From contig JAPXFQ010001693.1 of assembly GCA_028564705.1 (NCBI GenBank), positions 434,001-498,000 of the forward strand: a stretch of 64,000 nt of DNA, written 5' to 3'. This stretch comes from Apricaphanius iberus. Lineage: Eukaryota; Chordata; Actinopteri; Cyprinodontiformes; Aphaniidae. The translations under genes and the position numbers were made by a program. Shown here piece by piece: positions 33,036 through 44,490 of the stretch (positions within the stretch are counted from its first letter, which is position 1; every line of letters begins with the position of its first letter). The notes below the pieces were generated by a model. That model worked only from the letters and a program-made list of their open reading frames with translations. It did not search any database and was not told the DNA's origin.

Positions 33036-33756
33036 CAAAAATATAAATGGAACACTTTAGTTTTTTAATGATATGAACTCAAAGATCCAAAACATTTTCT
33101 TCATACACAGAATAACAATTTCTCTGAAAATATTGTTCACATATCTGTCTAAATCTTTGATAGTGAGCACTTCTCCTTTGCTGAGATAATCCATCCCACC
33201 TCACAGGTTTGCCATATCAAGATGCTGATTAGACAGCATGATTATTGCATAGGTGTGCCGTAGACTGGCCACAGTAAAAGGCCACTCTTCAATGTTCAGT
33301 TTTGTTTTATTGGGGGGTCTGGGGACTCAGAAAACCAGTTAGTATCTGGTGCGACCACCATTTACCTTATGCAGTGCAACACATCTCCAACACATATAAT
33401 TGATCAGATTGTCAACTGTGGCCTGTTGGAAGTTGGTCCACTCCTCTTCAATGGCTGTGTGAAGTTGCTGGATATTGGTAGGAACTGGAACATGCTGTGA
33501 TATACACCAATCCAGGGCATCCCAAACATGCTCAATAAATACTATAAAATGCACCTGTGTTCTTCATCCATAACATATGCCTGCCCATACCATAACCCCA
33601 CTGCCACCATGGGCCAATTGAGCCACAACATTGACATCAGAAAACCATTCACCCACACATCATCACACATGCGGTCTGCCATCTGGAGACAGTGTGTGTG
33701 ATGGTTTACCCTGAACAGGGTAAACCGGGATTCATCCGTGAGCAAAACATCTGTTC
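33036..33756 (-). mobile_element. Tc1-like transposon, deleted copy
   Basis: The left end ACACTGAACAAAAATATAAA at about 33030 is typical of a fish Tc1-like family. Two minus-strand frames carry transposase blocks: LTDESRFTLFRV with VGLWYGQAYVMDEEHRCIL (33745-33542), then HFIVFIEHVWDALDW ending WRCVALHKVNGGRTRY (33554-33339). The part between the blocks, which normally holds the second catalytic Asp region, is deleted. The copy stops abruptly against Rex1 sequence at 33756/33757. A second copy is at 50650-51570. Confidence 0.85.
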
Positions 33757-34470
33757 CACAGGTGTCCCCAGAACGGAACCAGCCTTCTGTATCAGGTTGT
33801 TGAGCCGTTTTAAGTCCCTGACTCTGATGCTGCTACCCCAACAGATGATGGACGAAGAGATAACACTCTCCACAACAGACTTGTAGAAGATTTGCAGCAT
33901 TTTGGTGCAAACCTTAAAGGACCTCAGCTTCCTCAAAAAGTACAGTCTTCTCTGTCCCTTTTTGTAGATGGCTTCACTGTTGATTCTCCAGTCCAGTCTG
34001 TTGTCCAGGTAAACTCTGAGGTATTTGTCCTCCTCAACCACCTCCACTTCTTCTCCCATGATGGAGACAGTCTTTGACTTATTCCTGTTTCTTCTGAAAT
34101 CTACAATCGTCTCTTTTGTTTTGTTCACATTTAAGATAAGATGATTGTTTCCACACCATACCACAAAACATCTCACCAGCTCTCTGTATTCAGTTTCTTC
34201 TCCATCTTTGATACACCCGACAATTGCATAGTTGTCTGAGTATTTCTGCAGATGACAGGTCTCTGTTTTATACTGGAAGTCTGAGGCTGTACAACGTAAA
34301 AAAAGGAATGGTATGAGTACAGTCCCTTGTGGTGCACCTGTACTGCTGACCAGCTGGTTTGACACACAGTTCTTCAATCTCACAAACTGTGGTCTGTTTG
34401 TCAGGAAGTCTTGACCCAGTTGATTATTGAGGCCTCCACCTGTGTCTTTAGGAGTTTCTGACAAAGCAAA
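33757..34470 (-). mobile_element. Rex1-like LINE fragment
   Basis: The minus-strand frame of about 240 codons shows RT motifs: SSTGAPQGTVLIPFLFL, KYSDNYAIVG at the place of the F/YADD box (catalytic residue altered), NKTKETIVDFRRNRNKS and VYLDNRLDWRINSEAIYKKG. The 3' tail is missing because the fragment is fused to Tc1 sequence at 33756. The frame continues into Tc1 DNA, giving a spurious chimeric C-terminus. Confidence 0.88.
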
Positions 34471-34752
34471 CAACAATAAAGCTCAACAATGAAGTTTAAA
34501 ATATACTCTAGTATGAAAAAAAATAAAAATAAAAAATCACTATTTCAGAAAAATGAACTGTTATATCACAAAATGATGTGGTGACAGGAGGTATCTCTAA
34601 TAATGTAATAACTACCCTTTAATGCAGTCTAGGATTTACAAAGGGAAGGTGGGCAAAAATGTCTCTCAGTTGTATGATGTGTTGCATGTAAATGCAATTA
34701 ACCAGAAATCGTATTCTTTGCTATTGACTTCTTTTCCTTTTTGTCTTTGCAG
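34471..34752 (+). other. Intron sequence upstream of the first visible epha8 exon
   Basis: AT-rich. It ends in a long pyrimidine tract and TTTGCAG acceptor directly before 34753. The preceding short exon (ending at a Gly codon) was not found in the window. Confidence 0.6.
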
Positions 34753-34806
34753 TGGGATGCCATTAACGAAATGGACGAGTATTTTACCCCGATTCACACA
34801 TACCAG
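34753..34806 (+). CDS. epha8: epha8 exon (first quarter of canonical exon 3)
   Basis: This 54-nt exon encodes 18 residues, WDAINEMDEYFTPIHTYQ, the start of the Eph ephrin-binding (jelly-roll) domain, which lies outside the cell in the mature receptor tyrosine kinase. The acceptor is TTTTGTCTTTGCAG and the donor is CAG|GTGCGT. The exon starts in phase 0 at the Trp that follows the Ser/Ala-His-Gly of EPHA proteins, the known start of exon 3 in vertebrate EPHA genes. The INE-DE-F-PIHTYQ pattern favours EPHA8 over EPHA3/4/5. Translation running past 34806 reads into the intron and is not real. Confidence 0.88.
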
Positions 34807-36187
34807 GTGCGTTCTGCGTGGTGTTCACATAGGAATTTCAATTATTTTATTATGTTGCACACTGAGCAAAATCCATGCCTTGAACTCTATATGTACAAAA
34901 TGTGCAGTTCAGCAGGAAAGAACAGTAAGGTGTAAGAAAAAAATCCTTAAAAAACAGCAAAGGAAAGAATCTTCTGATGATAGTGACAAATCTATACCAA
35001 AAGAAGAGGAAACTTTGCTATAAGTTTGTATAACACTGATTTGATACAATTTTCTGGGTTTCCTTAGATAGAAAATGTTTAAAACTAAGTGAAATATGCA
35101 CATGATTGAACTTAAATTACTTGGAAAGAGCCTTGAAATCATGAATTGATGCTACAGTATATAAATGAACTGAAATTGAATTATATAATACTAATTATCT
35201 TAAGATTAGCAAAATAATTCTTATACTTAAACCATCCTTGCTTTACCTGTTACATTATTACCCTTATCCTTAGTCACTGTGACCTATTTAAGCTAGGAGC
35301 TTGGAGAGACCCTGGGGCTTATTAGTTAATTTCGTTTTCACAAAATAATCTGATTGGTGGCACATAGCCTTCTACTTGTATTTCCTGTGTAAATACTTTA
35401 TCTTTCCATGGTAAATGTGACACGGGTTTAAACATTTGTTAAGGAAAAAAGGTGTTTGCGTGTGATGTTTTGCGATTGGAGTTATAAAAAGGAAAAACTC
35501 CACCAGAATCCGGGGATTGGGTTCAGTGTCCAGGGTCTATCTTTATTAAGTATATCAACAGAGTTATCTTAAACAGCTAATGGTGCTTACACACCGACGC
35601 GATAGATGCGACCAGAGAGACAGGTTTACATGTAAAGTTGTAAAGTCAATGGAGGAGCGCGACTAAGCGCGACTGGGGATCCCTCGATAAATCAGAAGCA
35701 GATTTGTGTCGCGAAAAAGCTTTCTTCCCTGATTTGCGCGACGAAGTAGCATGGGTGTTGCTTTCAAGCGTGACCGAAAATACGCACTGTTGTTCATTCA
35801 TTTATTTTATTTATCTATGTAGCCCTTTAAAAACAATTAATCAGACAGCCAAGTGCTTTACAAAAGTCACTTGAAAGAAAAACAAAACAGACAAAGACAA
35901 TAACTACAAATAAAAAGCAAGAATCTGGAAAAATGTATGTGTGTATTTTATATGGTGCATTTTATATGGTGCATTTTGTGCATTCGTGCTTATCGCGTCT
36001 GCCACAGAAGTTGGACAACCAATCAACTGATGGGTGGCAGTGATGCTGTGAGTGAGTGAATTGAGTCACAGCATCAGCAGGACATGAATACTGATAAACA
36101 CCATGGTTACTCACTCCGAGCTACATGACACCATCTGTGTTCTATACAGAGACAGTTATAAAAAAAATTATAAAAAGGTTAAACTAT

Positions 36188-38103
36188 TCAATTCAATTCA
36201 ATTCAGTTTATTTATATAGCGCCGTTTCACAACAGATGGCATCTCAAGGCACTTTACAAGAAGAGTTATTACAATACAATGTTTAATTTAGAAATTAGAG
36301 AACCACAGAAGATTGCGTCGTGTAATTCTCGGCAATCCCTCACACTGAGCAAGCACGAAGCGACAGTGGAAAGGAAAAACTCCCTTTTAACAGGAAGAAA
36401 CTTCCGGCAGAACCAGGCTCAGCACAAGCGGTCATCTGCCGAGACCGTCTGTGGTTTGGAGAATACAGAACAGAGACACAGAATAGAGACACAGAAAGAA
36501 CAACACAACTGATGCAGAAGTTTGTTGCAGGACGTGGAGAACTTTCCGTCACTGCAATGCCATCTTAGTCAGGGTCGTCAAGCAGGGCGGGTCAGGAGCA
36601 CCTACTGTAGTAAGAGACTAAGAGAAAACAGGTTAGCGCTTGAATTGACAGCACATCATGCAGTTGGGGAGAAGTAGGAGAGAAAGTAGGAACAAACCCT
36701 AATAATGTCCTCCAACAGCCTAGCCTAAAGCAGCATAGCTACTAGCATTAACCTGTCTCCTAGCTACTTGGAGACCTAGCTACTAACACTTTCTACCTGG
36801 CTTACATTAACCTATCTCTACCTAGCTACTCTACCTCTTCCTATCTCTTCCTAGCTTATGATACTCTACCTGACTACTAACATTAACCTGTCTCCTAGCT
36901 ACTAGGAGACCTAGCTACTAACACTCTCTACTTGGCTTACATTAATCTATCTCTACGTAGCTACTCTACCTCTTCATATCCCTTCCTAACTTTTGACACT
37001 CTACCTAGCTACTAACATTAACCTATCTCTTCCTAGCTACCTGTCTAACCTGTCTCTAACTACCTATTAACATATCTCTAACTGTAAGCTTTGTCAAAGA
37101 GGAAAGTTTTAAGCCTAGTTTTAAAGATATACAAATTGTCTGCTTCACGAACCAACCCTGGGAGCCTGTTCCATAGGAGGGGAGCCTGATAGCTGAAAGA
37201 TCTGCCACCCATTCTACTTTTAGAAATCCTAGGAACTACCAGTAAACCTGCAGTCTGAGAGCGAAGGGCCCTGTTAGGAACATATGGAACAATCAGGTCT
37301 CTTATGTATGATGGAGCTAGATTATTAAGAGCTTTATATGTCAGAAGGAGGATCTTGAATTCTATTCTAGATTTTACTGGGAGCCAGTGAAGAGAAGCTA
37401 AAACAGGGGAAATGTGATCTCTTCTTTTAATATTCATCAGAATCCTAGCAGCAGCATTTTGGACTAACTGAAGACTTTTAATTGTTTTCTGTGGACTACC
37501 TGATAATAAAGAGTTACAGTAATCCAGTCTTGAAGTAATAAAGGCATGGACTAGTTTTTCAGCATCATTCCTGGACAGGATGGTTCTAATTTTTGCAATA
37601 TTCCTAAGGTGAAAAAAGGAAATCCTAGAGACTTCTTTAATGTGAGATCTAAATGACATATCTTGGTCAAAAATAACACCGAGGTTCTTTGCTTTATTAC
37701 TGGAGGCTAATTTAATGCCGTCCAGGTGAAGGGGTTGACTAAGTAGTTTATTTTTCACAGCTTCTGGTCCAAAGACGACAACTTCTGTTTTATCAGAAAA
37801 TTCAGAAGCAAGAAGTTTAGAGTCATCCAAGTTTTTATGTCTTCCAGACATGCTTGTAGTCTACCTAACTGATTGGATTCATCAGGATTAATGGATAGAT
37901 ATAGCTGTGTATCATCAGCGTAACTATGGAATTTTATCCCATGCTGCCTATTTATTTTACCAATAGGAAGCATATATATAGTAAAAAGAATCGGCCCAAG
38001 CACTGAACCCTGTGGTACTCCGCAAGTAACTATTGAGGTTGAGGAAGATCTATTGTTTACCTGAACAAACTGAAATCTGTTAGACAAATAAGATTTAAAC
38101 CAA
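36188..38103 (-). mobile_element. L2-like LINE, second copy, broken
   Basis: It is nearly identical to the 9.4-12.1 kb copy from the tail (TTTATTTATATAGCGCC near 36210) through the RT C-terminal half. The frame carries GVPQGSVLGPILFTIYM and SYADDTQLYL, then is shifted near 37790, so RT is split into about 37851-37078 and upstream pieces. The 5' truncation is at about 38103, where identity to the other copy stops. The 3'UTR contains a tandem duplication near 36777-37050. Confidence 0.88.
36777..37050. repeat. Tandem duplication (~135-bp unit) in L2 3'UTR
   Basis: Two adjacent units begin CCTAGCTACTAACACT-TCTAC and run through CTTACATTAA-CTATCTCTAC, CTACTCTACCTCTTC and ACTAACATTAACCTRTCTC. The first L2 copy has only one such block. 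Confidence 0.7.
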
Positions 38104-38885
38104 ACTAAACTATTTAGAAAGGAATGCTCAAGATGTCTGTGGGTGGCTTTTAAAAGAGCCATTGCGGCCACAAAAGGCCCCGCTCTCTCCACCGAGAAGT
38201 GATCCATGAACAGCTTCCTCACCCGGACACCCAGGACTGGTAATGGGTCGACCACAGCACGTCCCACGCCGATCACATATTATATTATAAACTTTTACTA
38301 ACCGCACATAGAGGGACAGCCGCTCAGCTTAGCAGTTGGTGTGTCGGCGGGAAAAACTTGGATCTTCACGGCACAAACTCGGCAAGGAGCCGGGGTCTTT
38401 ATGGATCTCTCCGCCACAGCTCGACTTGTAGCACTCCAAACCCCCACTGTACTTTTCCAGGTCCGCCGGAGGGCAGGCCAAACATTTAACACGGTCAACT
38501 CATAGACCAGAGTCCACAGGGAGCTCATTGAGGGTCTGGAGAAGGAGGGAGGGAGGAGTTGGAGGCAGCAGAGTGGTCCCGGTCAGGGTCCTACCCCAAA
38601 TTATGTAATTCTGCTTCACACGCGTAAAAATACCATGTTCGCGACTAGTTCATTTTGGACACGCTTCAAGGTGTGAATTGTCAAGCGACCAGCTAGGGGC
38701 ATGTGGCGCTTTTGGGTCACGTTTATCGCATTCGGTGTGTAAGCACTGTTAGACATTAGACAACAGAATGTCAGTTTCAAATATCCCTCAAAGGTTTACA
38801 TAAAGTTGTTTTTTTTCTTTAGGTTTTTACAAAATATGTTTTCTCTGGCAATTTGTTATTTACGATAGCATATGCTCTACATTAG

Positions 38886-39029
38886 GTTTGTAATGTGATG
38901 AGCCCGAGTCAGAATAACTGGCTAAGGTCTGGCTGGATCCCTCGAGAGGGAGCCCGGAGGATCTACATTGAGGTCAAGTTCACTCTCAGAGACTGCAACA
39001 GCATGCCTGGAGTTCTAGGCACATGCAAG
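38886..39029 (+). CDS. epha8: epha8 exon (second part of canonical exon 3)
   Basis: A 144-nt, 48-codon exon in phase 0. It starts [20 protein letters not shown], passes [20 protein letters not shown] and ends PGVLGTCK. It carries conserved ephrin-binding-domain cysteines (VCNV, RDCNS, GTCK). The acceptor is an AT-rich ...ACATTAG with a weak polypyrimidine tract, and the donor is AAG|GTAATG. CNVMSP, GAR and [12 protein letters not shown] are EPHA8-like from memory. The exon lies 137 bp after the right end of the Harbinger-like element. Confidence 0.93.
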
Positions 39030-39454
39030 GTAATGTTTGCTCTCTGAAAATAGTCCAGATTATTTCTGTTGATTTATGTGTCTGATGTGCATGCTCATGT
39101 TTCATCCAGCTATGCCAATAAGAAATTGTTGCATCTCTAGGCCCAAGTTGGGAGTACTTTTCAAGCACTCAAAAACACACCTCTAAGACCTCCAGTGAAA
39201 CTGAGGATGTATTTACAACAGGATGGTCTGTTAGTTCAATAACCACTAACCGACCAAATGTTTTTCATAAACACTGGACAATACTTACCTTATCATCATT
39301 CTGGTGTTATGGTTAATATGCAGGGGTTGCGTTATCCGAATGTTTTCTGTATTTGACTTTGTTTTTCTTAAAAGGTGATGGAAATATCTGAAGCATGTTG
39401 ATCATTTTGACCATTTAGCATTCAAACCCCTGACCTCTTGGTGCAAATACTCAA

Positions 39455-39660
39455 ACATTTAACTTTACACATGGAGTACAGGCAACTAAATCAATCAAAA
39501 ATGATTCTCATGACAGCAGCTGATCGTCATCTCAAATATGGACACTGTACTTTATGCATATCTCTATCCAGTAGCTGGCATCACAGTGAATAGTTACTGA
39601 GGCTTTGGGCACATATGTGGCTGCACAGGACAAAGACTGCCAGTGATAGATGGCTGCAGT
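39455..39660. repeat. Dispersed repeat Z, copy 2
   Basis: Same orientation and block order as 26640-27010: a TTTACACATGGAGT block, GGACACTGTA, GTAGCTGGCATCACAG, then TGAGGCTTTGGGCA. Confidence 0.45.
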
Positions 39661-40264
39661 TTAAGCTCTTTAGTCAGCTCTTTAGTCAGCAACAATGATC
39701 GACAGCAAAAAATTCTAGCACAACCTCTGATTCAGCTACATATTTTAACAAAAATGTTTGAGCATCAAGACCGTTTAAAGCATCATGAGGTGTACAATAG
39801 GATGCAGATAGATGGATTGTGTAGAATTAACATAAGTTTATAAATATGAGTAGAATAGGAATAAACTTCATTGATGTGCTGCTTTAAAATCTTTTTCACA
39901 CCTGATATGCTCTACACCAGGGTTTGTTTGGGAACCGCTCAAAGACCACCTCTTCAGCTGGGTCTCGGTTCGCCTGTTTAGTGAGCACCAGAGTTTGCTG
40001 GGTTGTATTCACACTGGCCCTAAATGTCCCTACCAAAGGAGAAAATATATGAGTTTGTTTTAAGCAAACTAAACAAGTCTGGTATGTACAGGCCCTGATT
40101 GTTAACAAATCAATTTGTGTATGCTCCCCATTTTATAGTTTATTCAGTTTTATATTGATCTCATTATTTTTGCCAATTCTTGACTCTTCAATAACCATAT
40201 CATATCTAGTATGAAATGGATCATTGTTCAGTTTACAATAAATCAACTCATGTTGTGCTTCTGA

Positions 40265-41200
40265 ATTACAGCTGCTTTTGATACAGTTGACCATCATGTC
40301 CTGCTTGATAGATTTAGACGCTGGGTTGGAATGTCGGGAACAGCTTTGAAATGGTTCTCTTCTTATTTATTGGATTGGTCTTTCTTTATAGCTCACTTTA
40401 ACCAGCTTCACATCTAGTACACTACAGCGTACACCAGGGTTGTGTAAGCTGTTGTTTCCTTGTTTTAACTTCCCCTTGGAATCACAAAGTGCTTTACAAG
40501 ATTAGACCGACTTCAGAAAGTTCAAGATGCTGCAGCTAGGCTTTTGACCAGGTCTTCAAGGCTTTCATTTGTGACTCCTCTTCTTAGGCCGCTGCACTGG
40601 CTTCCAGTTGAATTTAGAGTACAATACAAAGTCATTATACCGTCATGAAAGGTACATCATGCGCAAGTACCGACCTATTTTAGAGGGCTGTTAAATCCAT
40701 ATGTTCCTGGCAGATCCTTGAGGTCTTTCGGCCAAATATGTAGGTTCCTCGTAGTGACCCGTCTTCCCACACAGTCCAGTCCAACAGACATTGGATGGAG
40801 TGTTCCCTGGACAAGTTAGCAGAGACTAAAATAACATGTTTAGTTATCTTACTTTTTTCCTTTTAAGTAGGAGTAAAATAACATTTCTGTATAACTTCTG
40901 GCACCATTGATGGAGCTGTACTGTATTAATACATTTCTACTGTACTTAACCAGAACCTTGAGGTTTTATTAAGACTGCAGGTTTACTAGTAGTTCCTAAG
41001 ATTTTGAAAAATAGAATGTGAGGTAGATGTTTTAGTTATCAGGCTCCGCTTCTGTGGAGCCAGCTCCCAGTTTTAGGCCATGAGGCAGACACTTTGCCTA
41101 TTTTAAAGACTAGGCTTAAAACCTTCCTTTGTGATAAAGCTTATAGTTAGAATGGCTTAGGTTATACTGAGCTATTTTTGTAGTTATGCTGCAATAGGCT
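40265..41200 (+). mobile_element. L2-like LINE, heavily decayed
   Basis: Plus-strand pieces of the L2 RT are visible: AFDTVDHHVLLDRF near 40275, RLQKVQDAAARLLTR near 40507, LLRPLHWLPVEFRVQYK near 40580, and a terminal FKD-L-TF-CDKAYS-like stretch near 41100-41150. Stops and gaps are frequent. This is an older member than the 9.4 and 36.2 kb copies and lies in the opposite orientation. Confidence 0.75.
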
Positions 41201-41715
41201 TAGGCTGTTGGAGTGTCCAACGCAATGGAGAGTGCCCAAATCAATTGTTGGAATGGGGGGAGAAAAGTGTCAGGTGTTATGTGTGATAAAAGGGTTTTAG
41301 CAAAAATGAAGGGAAAGGTGTACAAGATACCAGTGTTTGCACCCGTTTACTGAACATTCTAAGATGCTACAGATCAATTAATTACACAATGCTGTTATAA
41401 GATCACTTAAGCAGCTTGATAAATGTCTAACCCACATTAGCATTAGCAAGTAGCTACTTAGTTCTCTGTCCATCAGGCGTCTTTGTTGTTGGAACTGATC
41501 CAGCTGCTGTTCTTTGGAAATATAGCAGAGAGTCCTGTAATCCATGCAGCCAAACGGACGTTTTCACAGAGACATCTTAGAAAGTCAAATTCCAACTAAA
41601 AAAGTATTTCCAGCTGCTAAAACCAGTGCAGCTATGAGCTTTGAGAAGGGGGAGGTTGTGTTTGCAGCTCTACCAGAGGTAATCTACTAAGCTGAAGACA
41701 CCTGCAGCACTTCCT

Positions 41716-41758
41716 AGTGGTAACATAGTGACGTCAAATACGTCACTATGTTACCACT
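41716..41758. repeat. Perfect 19-bp inverted repeat, 5-nt loop
   Basis: Arms 41716-41734 (AGTGGTAACATAGTGACGT) and 41740-41758 are exact complements around CAAAT. It could be the fused end of a MITE or an independent fold-back. Confidence 0.9.
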
Positions 41759-42212
41759 CAGTCGTTTTCTAGGAGAGGGCGTTGCAGCTGCTGGATTACT
41801 CAGACATGCGTGAATTAAGCCAAAAAACACTCTGGCAGGTTTTTTTTATGAGAAAATTGTATTACAAGATTTTTTTTTTTATCCTTAGATTGTGTTAATT
41901 TATTTTTCGTACCTTGCGGCACAGTAATGTACCTACTGTGTACCCCTGTTTCTGACAGTGAAGCGTATTGCAGAGTGCAGCCTGTCCAAAACAAGGCTTC
42001 TCACAGTCCTGAGATGTCCATATTTTACTAATGTTGTTGACAATTTATTTTACTAATGTTATCACTTCATCAAGGACTCTATTAAATGTATTAAATTACG
42101 GGTATAACCAGGTAAGAAACACTGTCAACAGTGCGTCTCAAAAATGGAATAAATTACCTAAAAATGTTAGACTAGTAAAGGGCATTTTTATTCTTTAAAA
42201 GAAGTATTTAAT

Positions 42213-42545
42213 AGGGAGCATGGTGGCGCAGCTGGTAGCGCAGCTCACCTCACAGCTACAAGGTCCTGGGTTCGATTCCTGCCGGGGATGCTGTGGGTGC
42301 TGAGGGTGTGCTTGTCCCTCCATATCACCAGCACCCACATCCTGGGAGGGGTTGGCGAAAGGGCCTTTCTGTGTGGAGTTTGCATTTCCCCATGCTTGAG
42401 TAGCTAACATGCATCGGTTCTGAGCTGTATACTTCCTCCTCCTGGCTGACTGGGGCGCCTTAGGGGAGGATCTGGCTGGAATAACATGATCCTTCCACAT
42501 GCCAGGAACTAGGTTGGAGCACTGGGTGATAAATAATGGGGGAAA
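42213..42545 (+). repeat. tRNA-derived SINE
   Basis: The head has a polymerase III A-box-like TGGCGCAGCTGGTAGCG and a B-box GGTTCGATTCC at about 42269-42279. The body contains GGGCCTTTCTGTGTGGAGTT and a decayed copy of the usual TTTGCATGTTCTCCCC block. This is a common fish SINE layout. It is not a functional tRNA gene because no cloverleaf 3' half follows. Confidence 0.8.
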
Positions 42546-43009
42546 AAATCTCTTTTTAAAAAAAAAAAATATATATATATATTTTAAAGTATTTAAATTA
42601 TTTTTATCTTTTATCTTTCACCTGATGTTTTTTAGTATTTTATTGAAAGTTGGAAAATTTACATCAGGCTTTTTCATGTAATCTGAAGTGTATGAATGTT
42701 GGTTATAAAATTTCATATATGGAATTGTCAATGTGGTATTGTACATCATTATTATATTTGCTTAATTGTATCCCAGGAACACTTGTAACCACTCAGATGA
42801 AAATGTATGAGAATCTAAACAAATAAACAATCAGCAGGTACAGATGCATTGATCACCAAGTAAGTTATGATACATCTTTGGAAAAAAGTGAAAAAAAATT
42901 AAAAAATCGACCTGTCAGGTTTATGGCCATTAGAGTAATTACTATTATTTATTAGGTTAATGTGTTTTTCAGTTTGTAAAATTACTGAAGTTTGTCATTA
43001 ATAAGCTGA

Positions 43010-43345
43010 TGTTGAATGGGCGGCACAAAGTTAAGATGTGCATTTCAAAGGCAGTAAAATTAGGTGTTTAAACATCAGGTGCAAACAGTTGATGTTTCAT
43101 AATGTGTGGAACGCCTAATTATTTGGAGGTCCAATTCCCAATATTTTGAATCTTCTAAGAGAAACACCCACATTGCATTTTCATCAAGGGCAAAAAACAC
43201 TAAATGGATTGTGCACATCTTGTTGCGGGTTTAACAGTCACAGTCTCGCCTGCGCCTGGTTAGTAAATCACCCGCTGAATGTTTCTGGCTGCTGTGAGGT
43301 TTGTGCCCGTTTTAACAAGTGCAAACCTTTGATAAATTTGGCCCA
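43010..43345. repeat. Possible MITE fragment
   Basis: It ends in CAAACCTTTGATAAATTTGG followed by CCCATTG. A similar, inverted ATGGGCC/ATTTATCAAA motif occurs near 53632-53652. A clean TIR pair was not established. Confidence 0.3.
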
Positions 43346-43944
43346 TTGTGTTTCCCTTGTAGACCAGTTTTGGTTTCATATGAGAATCATCTCTTATACC
43401 GTCTTTGCCGCATTTCCTACATTGCTTGTGACTAACATTGAGCTAAATTGCCTAAGACTTCGTTTATGCCTTCCTGAAGAAAATCATATCACTTATGTAT
43501 AAACCATGTTTAGTACTCACATATCTTCTGACGGGGATCAGAACAAATGTTCAACACAATTTTCTAAATTTTATTAAAAGAAAAAAAGACATTGATGTGA
43601 CCTTTTACATCCACTTTGATTTTTGTGTTGTTCTATCATGAATTCTCAGTAGAAACTATTATAAATGTGTTTTAACACAAGATCTGGAAGAGGTGAAAAA
43701 TATATCAATATTTGTGCAAAGCACAATGTTGCGATTTAGAGGAGTTCTTAATATATATCTAACAGTATTATGACTAAGAGAGACATTTGGATTGTTCTAA
43801 TGAATGTTCTAGTATTTATATTCTGACTTTAATCATTGTATAATGATATTCGAATTGGATAGAATAAATTGCATTCTAATTATTATTATGGGAAGCAACT
43901 GAGAGGGAAATTTCCTCTCCTGTCCACTAAAATATGATATACAG

Positions 43945-44490
43945 TACAGATATTCAGTCTAAAAGTTTGGACACACCTTCTCATTCAATGCATTTTCTTT
44001 ATTTTCATGACTACATTGTAGAGTTTCAATTAAGGGCATCAAAACTATGAATAAACACATGATGTATGGAATTACTGTATGTACTTAAAAGGGTGAAATA
44101 ACTGAATACATGTGTTATATTTTAAATTCCTCAAAGTAGCCACCCTTTGCTATGATTACTGCTTTGCATTCTCTAGAGCTTCAAGAGGTAGTCACCTGAA
44201 ATAGTTTTCCAACAGTCTTGAAGGAGTTCCCATGGATGCTTAGTACTTGTTGGTCCTTTTGCCTTCACTCTGTGGTTCAGATCACCCCAAATCATCTCGA
44301 TTGGGTTCAGATCCGGTGACTTTGGAGGCCAGGTTATTTCACACTTTTTTGTAAAACTACTACATAATTCCATATGTGTTCATTCATAGTTTTGATGCCT
44401 TCAGTGAGAATCTATAATGTAAATAGTCATGAAAATAAAGAAAACGCACTGAATGAGAAGGTGTGTACAAACTTTTGGTCTGAACAGTAG
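43945..44490 (-). mobile_element. Tc1/mariner deletion derivative with ~70-bp TIRs
   Basis: The left end TTCAGTCTAAAAGTTTGGAC (continuing ACACCTTCTCATTCAATGC) is mirrored at the right by GCACTGAATGAGAAGGTGTG (continuing TACAAACTTTTGGTCTGAAC). The short interior encodes, on the minus strand, WPPKSPDLNPIEMIWGDL, the Tc1 transposase C-terminal block with the catalytic Glu. The N-terminal and central parts are missing. It lies about 210 bp upstream of the next epha8 exon. Confidence 0.88.

Larger units (their letters stand above)
35581..38748 (-). mobile_element. PIF/Harbinger-like transposon, interrupted by L2
   Basis: The left end TGGTGCTTACACACCGACGC and the right end in reverse complement, CAGTGCTTACACACCGAATG, form TIRs. 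They are flanked by TAA (35578-35580) and TTA (38749-38751), close to a TWA duplication. A minus-strand stretch upstream of the L2 junction (about 38276-38105) reads RVRKLFMDHFSVERAGPF, which could be the C-terminus of a Harbinger transposase, though this is weak. Only fragments of the original interior remain. Confidence 0.65.
34807..38885 (+). other. epha8: epha8 intron, about 4.1 kb
   Basis: A phase-0 intron between CAG and GTT codons. It contains a Harbinger-like element (35581-38748) that is itself interrupted by an L2 copy. The sequence from 34807 to 35577 shows no other feature. Confidence 0.8.

Noticed and set aside
1..34752. Search for epha8 exon 1 (signal peptide) and exon 2 (ending His-Gly in phase 0)
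   Set aside because: No sequence encoding a signal peptide or a W-(L/I)-(T/S)-YP--HG-like end next to a donor was recognised. They probably lie upstream of the window.
34622..35023. 133-codon + strand frame over the first epha8 exon
   Set aside because: It is in another frame than the Eph exon, and the acceptor/donor at 34752/34807 explain the conserved part. The rest is intron.
42213..42290. Possible tRNA gene
   Set aside because: A- and B-box motifs are present, but the rest follows a SINE body rather than a tRNA cloverleaf.
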